Source: Elusimicrobiota bacterium
GTDB lineage: Bacteria > Elusimicrobiota > Elusimicrobia > UBA1565 > UBA9628
DNA length: 6,282 nucleotides
Direction of reading: 5' to 3'
Assembly (NCBI GenBank): GCA_023700845.1
Contig: JAMPYD010000123.1
Coordinates: 1-6,282, forward strand
Part shown: positions 1 to 4,139 of the stretch, one piece after another
Layout of the letters: each line of letters opens with the position of its first letter
Numbering within the stretch: the first letter of the stretch is position 1
Made by a program: the position numbers and the translations under genes
Notes under the pieces: generated by a model
Database searches by the model: none
The model's input: the letters and a program-made list of their open reading frames with translations, nothing else
Told to the model about the DNA's origin: nothing

Positions 1-30
1 GCGACCCCCGTTCGACGGATATGTTGCATG

Positions 31-39
31 TGGTAGAAT
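31..39 (+). promoter_or_regulatory. Extended -10 promoter of the nucleoside-salvage operon
   Basis: TGGTAGAAT is an extended -10 element (TG-n-TAGAAT) that ends 8 nt before the ATG at 48. The only -35 candidate, TTCGAC at 11-16 with a 17-nt spacer, is weak. No Shine-Dalgarno sequence fits between this element and the ATG, so the transcript is probably leaderless or has only one or two leader bases. This is inferred from sequence alone. Confidence 0.45.
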
Positions 40-47
40 CGCATATC

Positions 48-878
48 ATGAAGATCAATCTCTATATCGGCGCGATCCGCAAGGCGGCGGCGTTCATCAA
101 GAAGCGGGCGCCCGGCTTCACCCCCGACGTCGGCTTCGTCCTCGGCTCCGGCCTGGCGAAGGCCGTCCCCCCTCTCGAGAAGACTTTGATCATCCCCTAC
201 CGCGAGATCCCCGGCTTCCCCCGCACCACCGTCCCCGGCCACGAGGGCAAGCTCATCCTGGGCCGCTCCGCCGGGCGCTCGGTCGCCGTCATGCAGGGCC
301 GCTTCCACTATTACGAGGGCCACGCGATGGAGGACATCGCGCTCCCCATCCGCGCGCTCGAGTACCTGGGCCTCAAGACGATGATCGTCACCGCGGCCGT
401 CGGCTCGATGCGCGAGAAGGTCAAGCCCGGCCACTTCACCGTCATCACCGACCACATCAACCTGATGGGCCGGAACCCTCTCCGGGCGTTCCATGAAGAG
501 GAGTTCGGGACGATGTTCCCGGACATGACCCAGGCCTACGACGCGAAGCTCAACAAGACGATCCTGGCCGCCTGCCGCAAGCGCAAGGTGGCCGTCCACG
601 AGGGCGTGTACGTCGCCGTCGGCGGGCCCTCGTACGAGACGCCGGCCGAGATCAAGGCCTTCCGCTCGCTCGGCGGCGACGTCGTCGGCATGTCGGTCGT
701 CCCCGAGGTGGTGCCCGCGCGCCAGATGGGCCTGACGACGTCCGCGCTTGTGTGGACCTCGAACATGGCGGCGGGCCTGCCCGGCGCGATCCAGAACCAC
801 GGCGACGTGCTGGCGCTCGGCGCCCGCGTCTCCGACGCCCTGCGCGGCGTCCTTTCCGACCTGATCAAGGTCGTGTAA
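48..878 (+). CDS. Purine nucleoside phosphorylase (trimeric PNP family)
   Basis: This cytoplasmic enzyme splits purine (deoxy)nucleosides with phosphate into a free base and (deoxy)ribose-1-phosphate. The 276-residue product has the family motifs in order: GSGL (33-36), GHEG (64-67), the phosphate-binding QGRFHYYEG (83-91, with R85 and H87), GPSYETPAE (193-201) and GMSVVPE (214-220). By alignment from memory, E197 and N239 match human PNP E201 and N243, which favours 6-oxopurines (guanosine, inosine). The usual TNAAGG loop reads TAAVGS (115-120), and VARH after the PE motif reads PARQ; both are divergent. The ATG at 48 is preferred over the in-frame ATG at 21 because the latter precedes the -10 element and adds nine residues not typical of the family. 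It is first in an operon and its stop lies 2 nt before the next start. A methylthio-nucleoside phosphorylase is less likely given E197/N239. Confidence 0.9.
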   Translation: MKINLYIGAIRKAAAFIKKRAPGFTPDVGFVLGSGLAKAVPPLEKTLIIPYREIPGFPRTTVPGHEGKLILGRSAGRSVAVMQGRFHYYEGHAMEDIALPIRALEYLGLKTMIVTAAVGSMREKVKPGHFTVITDHINLMGRNPLRAFHEEEFGTMFPDMTQAYDAKLNKTILAACRKRKVAVHEGVYVAVGGPSYETPAEIKAFRSLGGDVVGMSVVPEVVPARQMGLTTSALVWTSNMAAGLPGAIQNHGDVLALGARVSDALRGVLSDLIKVV

Positions 879-880
879 AG

Positions 881-2188
881 ATGCTGTTCCTCGACCTCAT
901 CGCCAAGAAGCGCGACGGGGGAAGGCACACGCCCGCGGAGCTCGAGTTCGTCGCCCGCGCCGCGGCCAAGGGGCTCGTGCCCGACTACCAGCTCTCCGCC
1001 TGGCTGATGGCCGTGCTGTGCCGAGGGATGGACGAGAAGGAAACGGTCGAGCTGACGCGCGCGATGGCCGCCTCGGGCGAGAGGCTCGGCCTGGGCGCGA
1101 TCAAGCGCCCCAAGGCCGACAAGCACTCCACCGGCGGCGTCGGCGACGGCGTCTCCCTGGCGCTCGCCCCCCTCGCGGCCGCCTGCGGCCTCGCGGTCCC
1201 GATGATGTCGGGGCGCGGCCTCGGCCACACCGGCGGCACGCTCGACAAGCTCGAGTCGATCGAGGGCTTCCGCGTGCGCCTCGACCTCCCCGAGATCCGC
1301 GCCCAGGTCGCCGAGCGCGGCTTCAGCCTGTTCGGCCAGACCGGCACCCTCGCCCCCGCCGACCGCACCTTGTACGCCCTGCGCGACGCGACGGCCACCG
1401 TCCCCGCGCGCCCGCTCATCGTCGCGAGCATCCTCTCCAAGAAGGCCGCCGAGGAGCTCGACGCGTTGGTCCTCGACGTGAAGGTCGGCTCCGGCGCGAT
1501 CTTCCGCGACGCCAAGAGCGCCCGCGACCTGGCCCGCGCCCTGGTCAAGACCTCGAAGGGCCTGGGCATGCCGACCGTCGCCGTGCTCACCGCGATGGAG
1601 CAGCCGCTCGGCCGCTTCGTCGGCAACGCCCTGGAGGTCCGGCAGGCCGTCGAGATCCTCCGCGGGGACGAGACCGCCGCCGACTACCTGGAGTGCCTGC
1701 TCGCCCTCGGCGGCTGGATGCTCAAGCTCGCGGGCCTCGCGAAGACGCCCGCGGCCGGCGCCGAGATGATGCGCGCGAGGATCAAAGACGGGTCCGGGCT
1801 GCGCCTGTTCCGCGGCTGCGTGGAGGCGCAGGGCGGCAGCGTCTCCGTGATCGACGACCTCTCCCTCCTGCCCAAGGCCAAGCTGTCCCGCGACGTCCGC
1901 GCCTCCAGGGCCGGCTTCGTCGCCGCGCTCGACGCGCGCAGGATCGGCCACGCGGCCGTCCTGCTCGGCGCGGGTCGCGCGTTCAAGGACCAGGAGCTCG
2001 ATTACGGCGCCGGCCTCGAGCTGTTCAAGAAGGTCGGCGACCGCGTCGCCAAGGGCGAGAGGCTCGCCGTCATCCACGCCGCCGACGAAAGCAAGCTCGA
2101 CCTGGGCGAGCGCGAGTACCGCGAAGCCCTCAAGATCTCCTCCAAGGCCGTGCGCCCGAAATCCGTCATCCTCGAGATTATCAAGTAA
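881..2188 (+). CDS. deoA: Pyrimidine-nucleoside / thymidine phosphorylase
   Basis: This enzyme cleaves thymidine, deoxyuridine and possibly uridine with phosphate into the base and (deoxy)ribose-1-phosphate. The 435-residue product is close to the length of E. coli thymidine phosphorylase (440). It has an N-terminal helical domain, the KHSTGGVGD phosphate motif (81-89), and the family signature SGRGLGHTGGTLDKLE (110-125). Residues matching E. coli catalytic H85, R171, S186 and K190 are H82, R168, S183 and K187. A C-terminal alpha/beta domain (about 340-435) has the expected GDRVAKGE segment. The ATG at 881 starts 2 nt after the PNP stop, with only a weak AAGG ahead of it, so translation is probably coupled to PNP. 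An open frame continues upstream to 752 but runs inside PNP and is not family sequence. The following uracil phosphoribosyltransferase suggests uracil is a product; whether the enzyme is thymidine-specific (deoA) or broad (pdp) cannot be settled here. Confidence 0.93.
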   Translation: MLFLDLIAKKRDGGRHTPAELEFVARAAAKGLVPDYQLSAWLMAVLCRGMDEKETVELTRAMAASGERLGLGAIKRPKADKHSTGGVGDGVSLALAPLAAACGLAVPMMSGRGLGHTGGTLDKLESIEGFRVRLDLPEIRAQVAERGFSLFGQTGTLAPADRTLYALRDATATVPARPLIVASILSKKAAEELDALVLDVKVGSGAIFRDAKSARDLARALVKTSKGLGMPTVAVLTAMEQPLGRFVGNALEVRQAVEILRGDETAADYLECLLALGGWMLKLAGLAKTPAAGAEMMRARIKDGSGLRLFRGCVEAQGGSVSVIDDLSLLPKAKLSRDVRASRAGFVAALDARRIGHAAVLLGAGRAFKDQELDYGAGLELFKKVGDRVAKGERLAVIHAADESKLDLGEREYREALKISSKAVRPKSVILEIIK

Positions 2189-2199
2189 ACGGAGCCGCC

Positions 2200-2823
2200 A
2201 TGCCCAAGCTATTCGTCAGCGACCATCCCCTCGTCTCCGACAAGCTCTCGCGCCTGCGCGACCGGAACACCAAGCCCGAGGACTTCCGCCGCCTGATGGC
2301 CGAGGTGGCCATGCTCATCGGCTGCGAGGTGCTCAAGGGCGTGCGCACGCGCAAGACGACGGTGCGCACGCCGCTGACCGTGGCGCCGGCGCTGATCCTC
2401 GACCAGCCGCTGACCTTCGTCGCGGTCCTGCGCGCCGGCCTCGGCATGACCCCGGGCCTGCTGGAGCTGGCGCCGAAGGCCTCGATCGGCCACATCGGCC
2501 TCTACCGGGACGAGAAGACGCTTCTGCCCGTCCAGTACTACGTCCGCCTGCCGAAGAACATCTCCGGGCACTTCGTCGTGCTGTGCGACCCGATGCTCGC
2601 CACCGGCGGCTCGGCCTCCGAGTCGATCCGGATCCTCAAGGCCGCCGGCGCGAAGAACGTCGCCCTGCTGACCTTGCTCTCCTCGCGCCGCGGCGTGGCC
2701 CGCATCCACAAGGACCATCCCGACGTCCCGGTGTACACCGCCGTGGTGGACGCCACGCTCAACGCGAAGGGCTACATCGTCCCCGGCCTCGGGGACGCGG
2801 GCGACCGCCTCTTCAACACCTGA
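2200..2823 (+). CDS. upp: Uracil phosphoribosyltransferase
   Basis: This enzyme makes UMP from uracil and PRPP, the last step of uracil salvage, in the cytoplasm. The 207-residue product is the normal length for the family. Visible motifs are AVLRAGLGM (75-83), the IGLYRDEKT-containing loop (99-107), the PRPP-binding VVLCDPMLATGGS (126-138) and the uracil-binding GYIVPGLGDAGDRLF (191-205). The ATG at 2200 follows GGAG at 2191-2194 with 5-nt spacing and starts 11 nt after the phosphorylase stop, so it is third in the salvage operon. It would use uracil released by the enzyme just upstream. Nothing looks damaged or unusual. Confidence 0.96.
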   Translation: MPKLFVSDHPLVSDKLSRLRDRNTKPEDFRRLMAEVAMLIGCEVLKGVRTRKTTVRTPLTVAPALILDQPLTFVAVLRAGLGMTPGLLELAPKASIGHIGLYRDEKTLLPVQYYVRLPKNISGHFVVLCDPMLATGGSASESIRILKAAGAKNVALLTLLSSRRGVARIHKDHPDVPVYTAVVDATLNAKGYIVPGLGDAGDRLFNT

Positions 2824-2867
2824 TCACAGGCGGCCGCGGGCGAAATCGTCGTCCCCGCTGTTTCATT

Positions 2868-2884
2868 CCCCCCTCGGGGGTTTT
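2868..2884 (+). terminator. Rho-independent terminator of the salvage operon
   Basis: CCCCC, a 3-nt CTC loop and GGGGG are followed directly by TTTT, starting 44 nt after the upp stop. The stem is short but entirely G-C. It also separates the + strand operon from the convergent - strand peptide genes. The rest of the gap, 2824-2915, holds nothing else I can support. Confidence 0.65.
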
Positions 2885-2915
2885 GCGCACATATCTGCTC
2901 AAAACCCTCCTCGTA

Positions 2916-2949
2916 GAAAATAAAAAGCCCCGACCGCATGGTCGGGGCT
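2916..2949 (-). terminator. Rho-independent terminator of peptide gene A
   Basis: A perfect 10-bp stem (arms 2926-2935 and 2940-2949, 4-nt loop) is followed on the - strand by TTTTTATTTT. It lies 22 nt past the stop of peptide gene A. It is a textbook intrinsic terminator and also supports the - strand as the coding strand of the small gene. Confidence 0.9.
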
Positions 2950-2971
2950 CGGTCCTCGAACTTCGTTCAGC

Positions 2972-3199
2972 TCAGCCGCACTTGTTGGGCCAGACGCACG
3001 TCTGGTAGTCGGCGGCGGTCACGAGGACCGGGGCCGGAGCGGCCTTACAAGTCTTGGGCCACACGCAGGGCTGGAACTGGGCCACGACCGGGGCGGGCGT
3101 CGACTTGCAGGTGTTCGGCCAGACGCACGGGCGGAACTGGGCGGTGGTCTGAGGGGCCGGGGTCGCCGTCAGGAACGTCGCGAGAATCAAAGTCATCAT
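2972..3199 (-). CDS. Small exported-type peptide A with three Cys/Trp repeats
   Basis: I do not recognise this family. The 75-residue product starts with a short hydrophobic leader (MMTLILATFLTA, then TPAP) lacking basic residues. Three repeats follow at residues 19-32, 39-52 and 62-75, with Ala/Pro linkers (STPAPV, AAPAPV) between them. The repeat core is AQFRPCVWPNTCK; the last copy is AADYQTCVWPNKCG and ends the protein. The only six cysteines are the paired repeat cysteines, spaced C-x5-C, so each unit could form a small disulfide or metal-binding loop. The start is fixed by AGGAGGA at 3207-3213, 7 nt before the ATG. The gene has its own promoter with Crp/Fnr-type boxes and its own terminator. 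Repeats shared with genes B and C differ mostly at third codon positions (GTC/GTG for Val, CCG/CCC for Pro), which shows selection on this reading frame. Its function is unknown. Confidence 0.85.
   Translation of the reverse strand: MMTLILATFLTATPAPQTTAQFRPCVWPNTCKSTPAPVVAQFQPCVWPKTCKAAPAPVLVTAADYQTCVWPNKCG
2975..3145 (-). repeat. Three 42-bp repeat units in peptide gene A
   Basis: Units encoding the 14-residue Cys/Trp motif lie at 3104-3145, 3044-3085 and 2975-3016 (N- to C-terminal). The period is 20 then 23 residues. The last unit is the most divergent: Gln-Phe becomes Asp-Tyr, and Pro before the first Cys becomes Thr. Confidence 0.9.
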
Positions 3200-3206
3200 A
3201 AGTAAG

Positions 3207-3213
3207 TCCTCCT
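3207..3213 (-). promoter_or_regulatory. Strong Shine-Dalgarno site of peptide gene A
   Basis: The - strand reads AGGAGGA, 7 nt before the ATG at 3199. This is the only one of the three peptide genes with a ribosome binding site, in a predicted leader of 22 nt. Confidence 0.85.
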
Positions 3214-3227
3214 AAATCGTTGATGAC

Positions 3228-3233
3228 AGGATA
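3228..3233 (-). promoter_or_regulatory. -10 element of peptide gene A
   Basis: TATCCT on the - strand puts the transcription start at an A, position 3221. It aligns with the -10 elements of genes B and C (TACACT, TATACT), and all three share a CG-n-TA context. No good -35 hexamer is present, as expected for an activator-dependent promoter. Confidence 0.55.
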
Positions 3234-3255
3234 TCGTTTGCGCGCGAGGCCTCTG

Positions 3256-3306
3256 AGGACCCCTGTCAATTTTGGAACTTGATCTGCGTCACTTGATCGA
3301 GGTCAA
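3256..3306 (-). promoter_or_regulatory. Three Crp/Fnr-type boxes upstream of peptide gene A
   Basis: Read on the + strand, the boxes are AGGACccctGTCAA (3256-3269, centre -41.5), TTGATctgcGTCAC (3279-3292, centre -64.5) and TTGATcgagGTCAA (3293-3306, centre -78.5). Distances are from the predicted start at 3221. The distal box matches TTGAT-N4-GTCAA perfectly, the middle box has one mismatch, and the proximal one keeps only its GTCAA half well. The two distal boxes abut exactly. Confidence 0.75.
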
Positions 3307-3310
3307 CGGG

Positions 3311-3344
3311 AATGAAGAGAGCCACCGAGGGGTCGGAGGCTCTC
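3311..3344 (-). terminator. Likely terminator of peptide gene B
   Basis: Stem arms GAGAGCC (3317-3323) and GGCTCTC (3338-3344) enclose an inner CCGA-GGGG-TCGG hairpin across one mismatch. On the - strand TTCATT follows, a poor U-tract. The inner core is the same as in the terminator of gene C, which suggests shared origin. It lies 26 nt past the gene B stop. Confidence 0.6.
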
Positions 3345-3352
3345 GTGCGGCG

Positions 3353-3373
3353 GCCGGTTCGAGGTCGGCTTTA
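3353..3373. repeat. 21-bp direct repeat, copy 1 (end of gene B)
   Basis: It begins GCCGGTTCGAGG and ends CTTTA; an identical 21-bp copy is at 3734-3754 behind gene C. Here its last three bases form the stop codon of gene B, while in copy 2 they fall just past the gene C stop. It is best explained as a remnant of the duplication that gave genes B and C. Confidence 0.85.
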
Positions 3374-3574
3374 CAGAGCGATCAGCTGCGGGGCGGACTT
3401 CTTCTTGCCGCAGGTCTTGGGCCAGACGCAGGTCGTGAACTGGGCGACCGCGGGGGCCGGCGGGGTCGCGGGAGAGACCCTGCACGTATTGGGCCACACG
3501 CAGGGGCGGAACTGGGCCGTCTTCGGCGCGGGCTGGGCGTTGAACAGCGAGAGCGTCAAAATGAGGTTGATCAT
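3371..3574 (-). CDS. Small exported-type peptide B with two Cys/Trp repeats
   Basis: This is a 67-residue member of the same unrecognised family as genes A and C. A hydrophobic leader (MINLILTLSLFNAQPAP), almost the same as that of C, is followed by repeats at residues 19-32 (TAQFRPCVWPNTCR) and 43-56 (VAQFTTCVWPKTCG). A Pro/Ala linker joins them, and a basic tail KKKSAPQLIAL ends the protein. It has four cysteines, all in C-x5-C pairs. Compared with C it lacks the middle repeat. The ATG at 3574 is chosen because TACACT ends 6 nt before it, which puts the predicted transcription start on the A of the ATG; an open frame continues to 3682 but crosses the promoter. GGAGG lies 15 nt upstream, too far for good initiation and ahead of the -10, so the mRNA is probably leaderless. 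Function unknown. Confidence 0.8.
   Translation of the reverse strand: MINLILTLSLFNAQPAPKTAQFRPCVWPNTCRVSPATPPAPAVAQFTTCVWPKTCGKKKSAPQLIAL
3407..3520 (-). repeat. Two 42-bp repeat units in peptide gene B
   Basis: Units lie at 3479-3520 and 3407-3448 (N- to C-terminal), 24 residues apart. The first is the internal type (RPC...CR) and the second is the terminal type (TTC...CG), the same position rule as in genes A and C. Confidence 0.9.
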
Positions 3575-3580
3575 GGGATC

Positions 3581-3586
3581 AGTGTA
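3581..3586 (-). promoter_or_regulatory. -10 element of peptide gene B
   Basis: TACACT on the - strand is followed by 6 nt (GATCCC) and then the start ATG. The same 6-nt spacing is seen at gene C, so the transcription start probably coincides with the start codon. Confidence 0.55.
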
Positions 3587-3608
3587 CCGCCTCCGGGAAA
3601 ACCGGCCT

Positions 3609-3645
3609 AGGATGGCGGTCAATAGGTCCGTTTGATGCCCGTCAT
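3609..3645 (-). promoter_or_regulatory. Two Crp/Fnr-type boxes upstream of peptide gene B
   Basis: On the + strand these read AGGATggcgGTCAA (3609-3622, centre -41.5) and TTGATgcccGTCAT (3632-3645, centre -64.5), measured from the predicted start at 3574. Both positions are the same as at genes A and C. The -78.5 position (3646-3659) is too degenerate to count as a box. Confidence 0.7.
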
Positions 3646-3647
3646 TA

Positions 3648-3673
3648 ATGTGCCCGCAACGCGGCCGGCACAT
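3648..3673. repeat. Inverted repeat between genes B and C
   Basis: ATGTGCC (3648-3654) and GGCACAT (3667-3673) are perfect inverted 7-mers separated by 12 nt. They lie just upstream of the gene B boxes. This could be a further protein-binding site or chance. Confidence 0.35.
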
Positions 3674-3692
3674 CCCGTTCACAGGCCGTCAT

Positions 3693-3727
3693 AAAAAGAA
3701 GAAGACCCCGAGGGGTCGGGGTCTTCT
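3693..3727 (-). terminator. Rho-independent terminator of peptide gene C
   Basis: A perfect 12-bp stem (arms 3700-3711 and 3716-3727, GGGG loop on the + strand) is followed on the - strand by TCTTTTT. It lies 32 nt past the gene C stop and insulates gene B from gene C. Confidence 0.9.
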
Positions 3728-3733
3728 CACGGC

Positions 3734-3754
3734 GCCGGTTCGAGGTCGGCTTTA
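3734..3754. repeat. 21-bp direct repeat, copy 2 (behind gene C)
   Basis: Identical to 3353-3373. It sits between the gene C stop and its terminator, in the same order as at gene B, and so extends the B/C homology beyond the coding region. Confidence 0.85.
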
Positions 3755-3759
3755 AAGTC

Positions 3760-4002
3760 TTAGGCTTTCTTGCCGCACTTGCGCGGGTACACGCAGGTGG
3801 TGAACTGGGCGACTTCGACCACCGGGGCGGTCTCGGTCTTGCACACGTTCGGCCACACGCAGGGCCGGAACTGGGCGACGGTCACGGGGGCCGGGGCGGT
3901 CTTGCAGACGTTGGGCCACACGCACGGGCGGAACTGGGCCGTCTGCGTCGCGGGGGCGGGGTTGAGGGTCGAGAGCGAGAGCGTCAGAATCAGGTTGATC
4001 AT
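3760..4002 (-). CDS. Small exported-type peptide C with three Cys/Trp repeats
   Basis: This is an 80-residue member of the same unrecognised family. The leader MINLILTLSLSTLNPAPA is hydrophobic and uncharged. Repeats lie at residues 21-34 (TAQFRPCVWPNVCK), 42-55 (VAQFRPCVWPNVCK) and 64-77 (VAQFTTCVYPRKCG), with linkers such as TAPAPVT, and the tail is KKA. It has six cysteines in three C-x5-C pairs. The third repeat carries Tyr in place of the otherwise constant Trp. The ATG at 4002 is chosen because TATACT ends 6 nt before it and no ribosome binding site is present; the open frame to 4050 would run through the promoter. It has the best-conserved Crp/Fnr-type boxes of the three genes, and the regulator gene ends 130 bp upstream on the same strand. 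The proline-rich linkers suggest extended spacers between small loops. Function unknown. Confidence 0.83.
   Translation of the reverse strand: MINLILTLSLSTLNPAPATQTAQFRPCVWPNVCKTAPAPVTVAQFRPCVWPNVCKTETAPVVEVAQFTTCVYPRKCGKKA
3772..3942 (-). repeat. Three 42-bp repeat units in peptide gene C
   Basis: Units lie at 3901-3942, 3838-3879 and 3772-3813 (N- to C-terminal), 21 and 22 residues apart. The first two encode 13 of 14 identical residues, so they are the youngest pair in the family. Confidence 0.9.
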
Positions 4003-4008
4003 GTAGAC

Positions 4009-4014
4009 AGTATA
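4009..4014 (-). promoter_or_regulatory. -10 element of peptide gene C
   Basis: TATACT on the - strand is one base from the TATAAT consensus. It is followed by 6 nt (GTCTAC) and the start ATG, which predicts a leaderless mRNA. Confidence 0.65.
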
Positions 4015-4036
4015 ACGCGCATGATTGTAACTTCCG

Positions 4037-4087
4037 ATGAGATGGGACAACCCGGGCGCTTGATGTATGTCAATTGATCTAGGTCAA
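4037..4087 (-). promoter_or_regulatory. Three Crp/Fnr-type boxes upstream of peptide gene C
   Basis: On the + strand these read ATGAGatggGACAA (4037-4050, centre -41.5, 7 of 10 matches), TTGATgtatGTCAA (4060-4073, centre -64.5, perfect) and TTGATctagGTCAA (4074-4087, centre -78.5, perfect). The two perfect boxes abut with no gap. TTGAT-N4-(A/G)TCAA is the known recognition pattern of FNR- and DNR-type regulators. Confidence 0.82.
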
Positions 4088-4089
4088 AG

Positions 4090-4139
4090 GTCCTAGGCCG
4101 CCGGGGCCGAGGGCCCACGAGGCGTATGCGTCTTAGGAC
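4090..4139 (-). other. Weak branched hairpin at the regulator's 3' end
   Basis: Outer arms GTCCTA (4090-4095) and TAGGAC (4134-4139, overlapping the stop codon) enclose a GGGCC-GAG-GGCCC hairpin (4104-4116). Only CTTT follows on the - strand, so termination here is doubtful and some read-through into gene C is possible. Confidence 0.3.

Noticed and set aside
21..47. Earlier in-frame ATG for PNP
   Set aside because: No ribosome site precedes it, it lies upstream of the predicted -10 element, and the extra residues are not family-like.
752..880. N-terminal extension of the pyrimidine phosphorylase
   Set aside because: It overlaps PNP, is not family-like, and the ATG at 881 gives the normal length.
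536..2077. Long - strand open frame across PNP and the pyrimidine phosphorylase
   Set aside because: It is a GC-rich shadow frame opposite two clearly identified enzymes, and its composition is low in complexity.
3575..3682. Longer forms of peptides B and C starting at 3682 and 4050
   Set aside because: These would translate the promoter and operator boxes, destroy the leader at the N-terminus, and are not similar to each other upstream of the shared MINLIL.
2975..3942. Direct repeats as a CRISPR array
   Set aside because: Units are 42 bp, imperfect and inside coding frames with synonymous changes; the linkers are coding Ala/Pro stretches of uneven length, and no cas genes are present.
2972..4002. 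Peptides as c-type cytochromes or zinc ribbons
   Set aside because: There is no CxxCH heme motif, and cysteines are spaced C-x5-C without the CxxC knuckles of zinc ribbons.
2972..4002. A firm call of a RiPP biosynthetic cluster
   Set aside because: The multi-unit layout fits, but there is no modifying enzyme, protease or transporter in the window, so it is kept only as one hypothesis.
3770..4006. + strand open frame over the gene C repeats encoding a repetitive protein
   Set aside because: It is antisense to gene C. Third-position changes between units are silent only in the - strand frame, and the -10 elements, ribosome site and terminators all point to the - strand.
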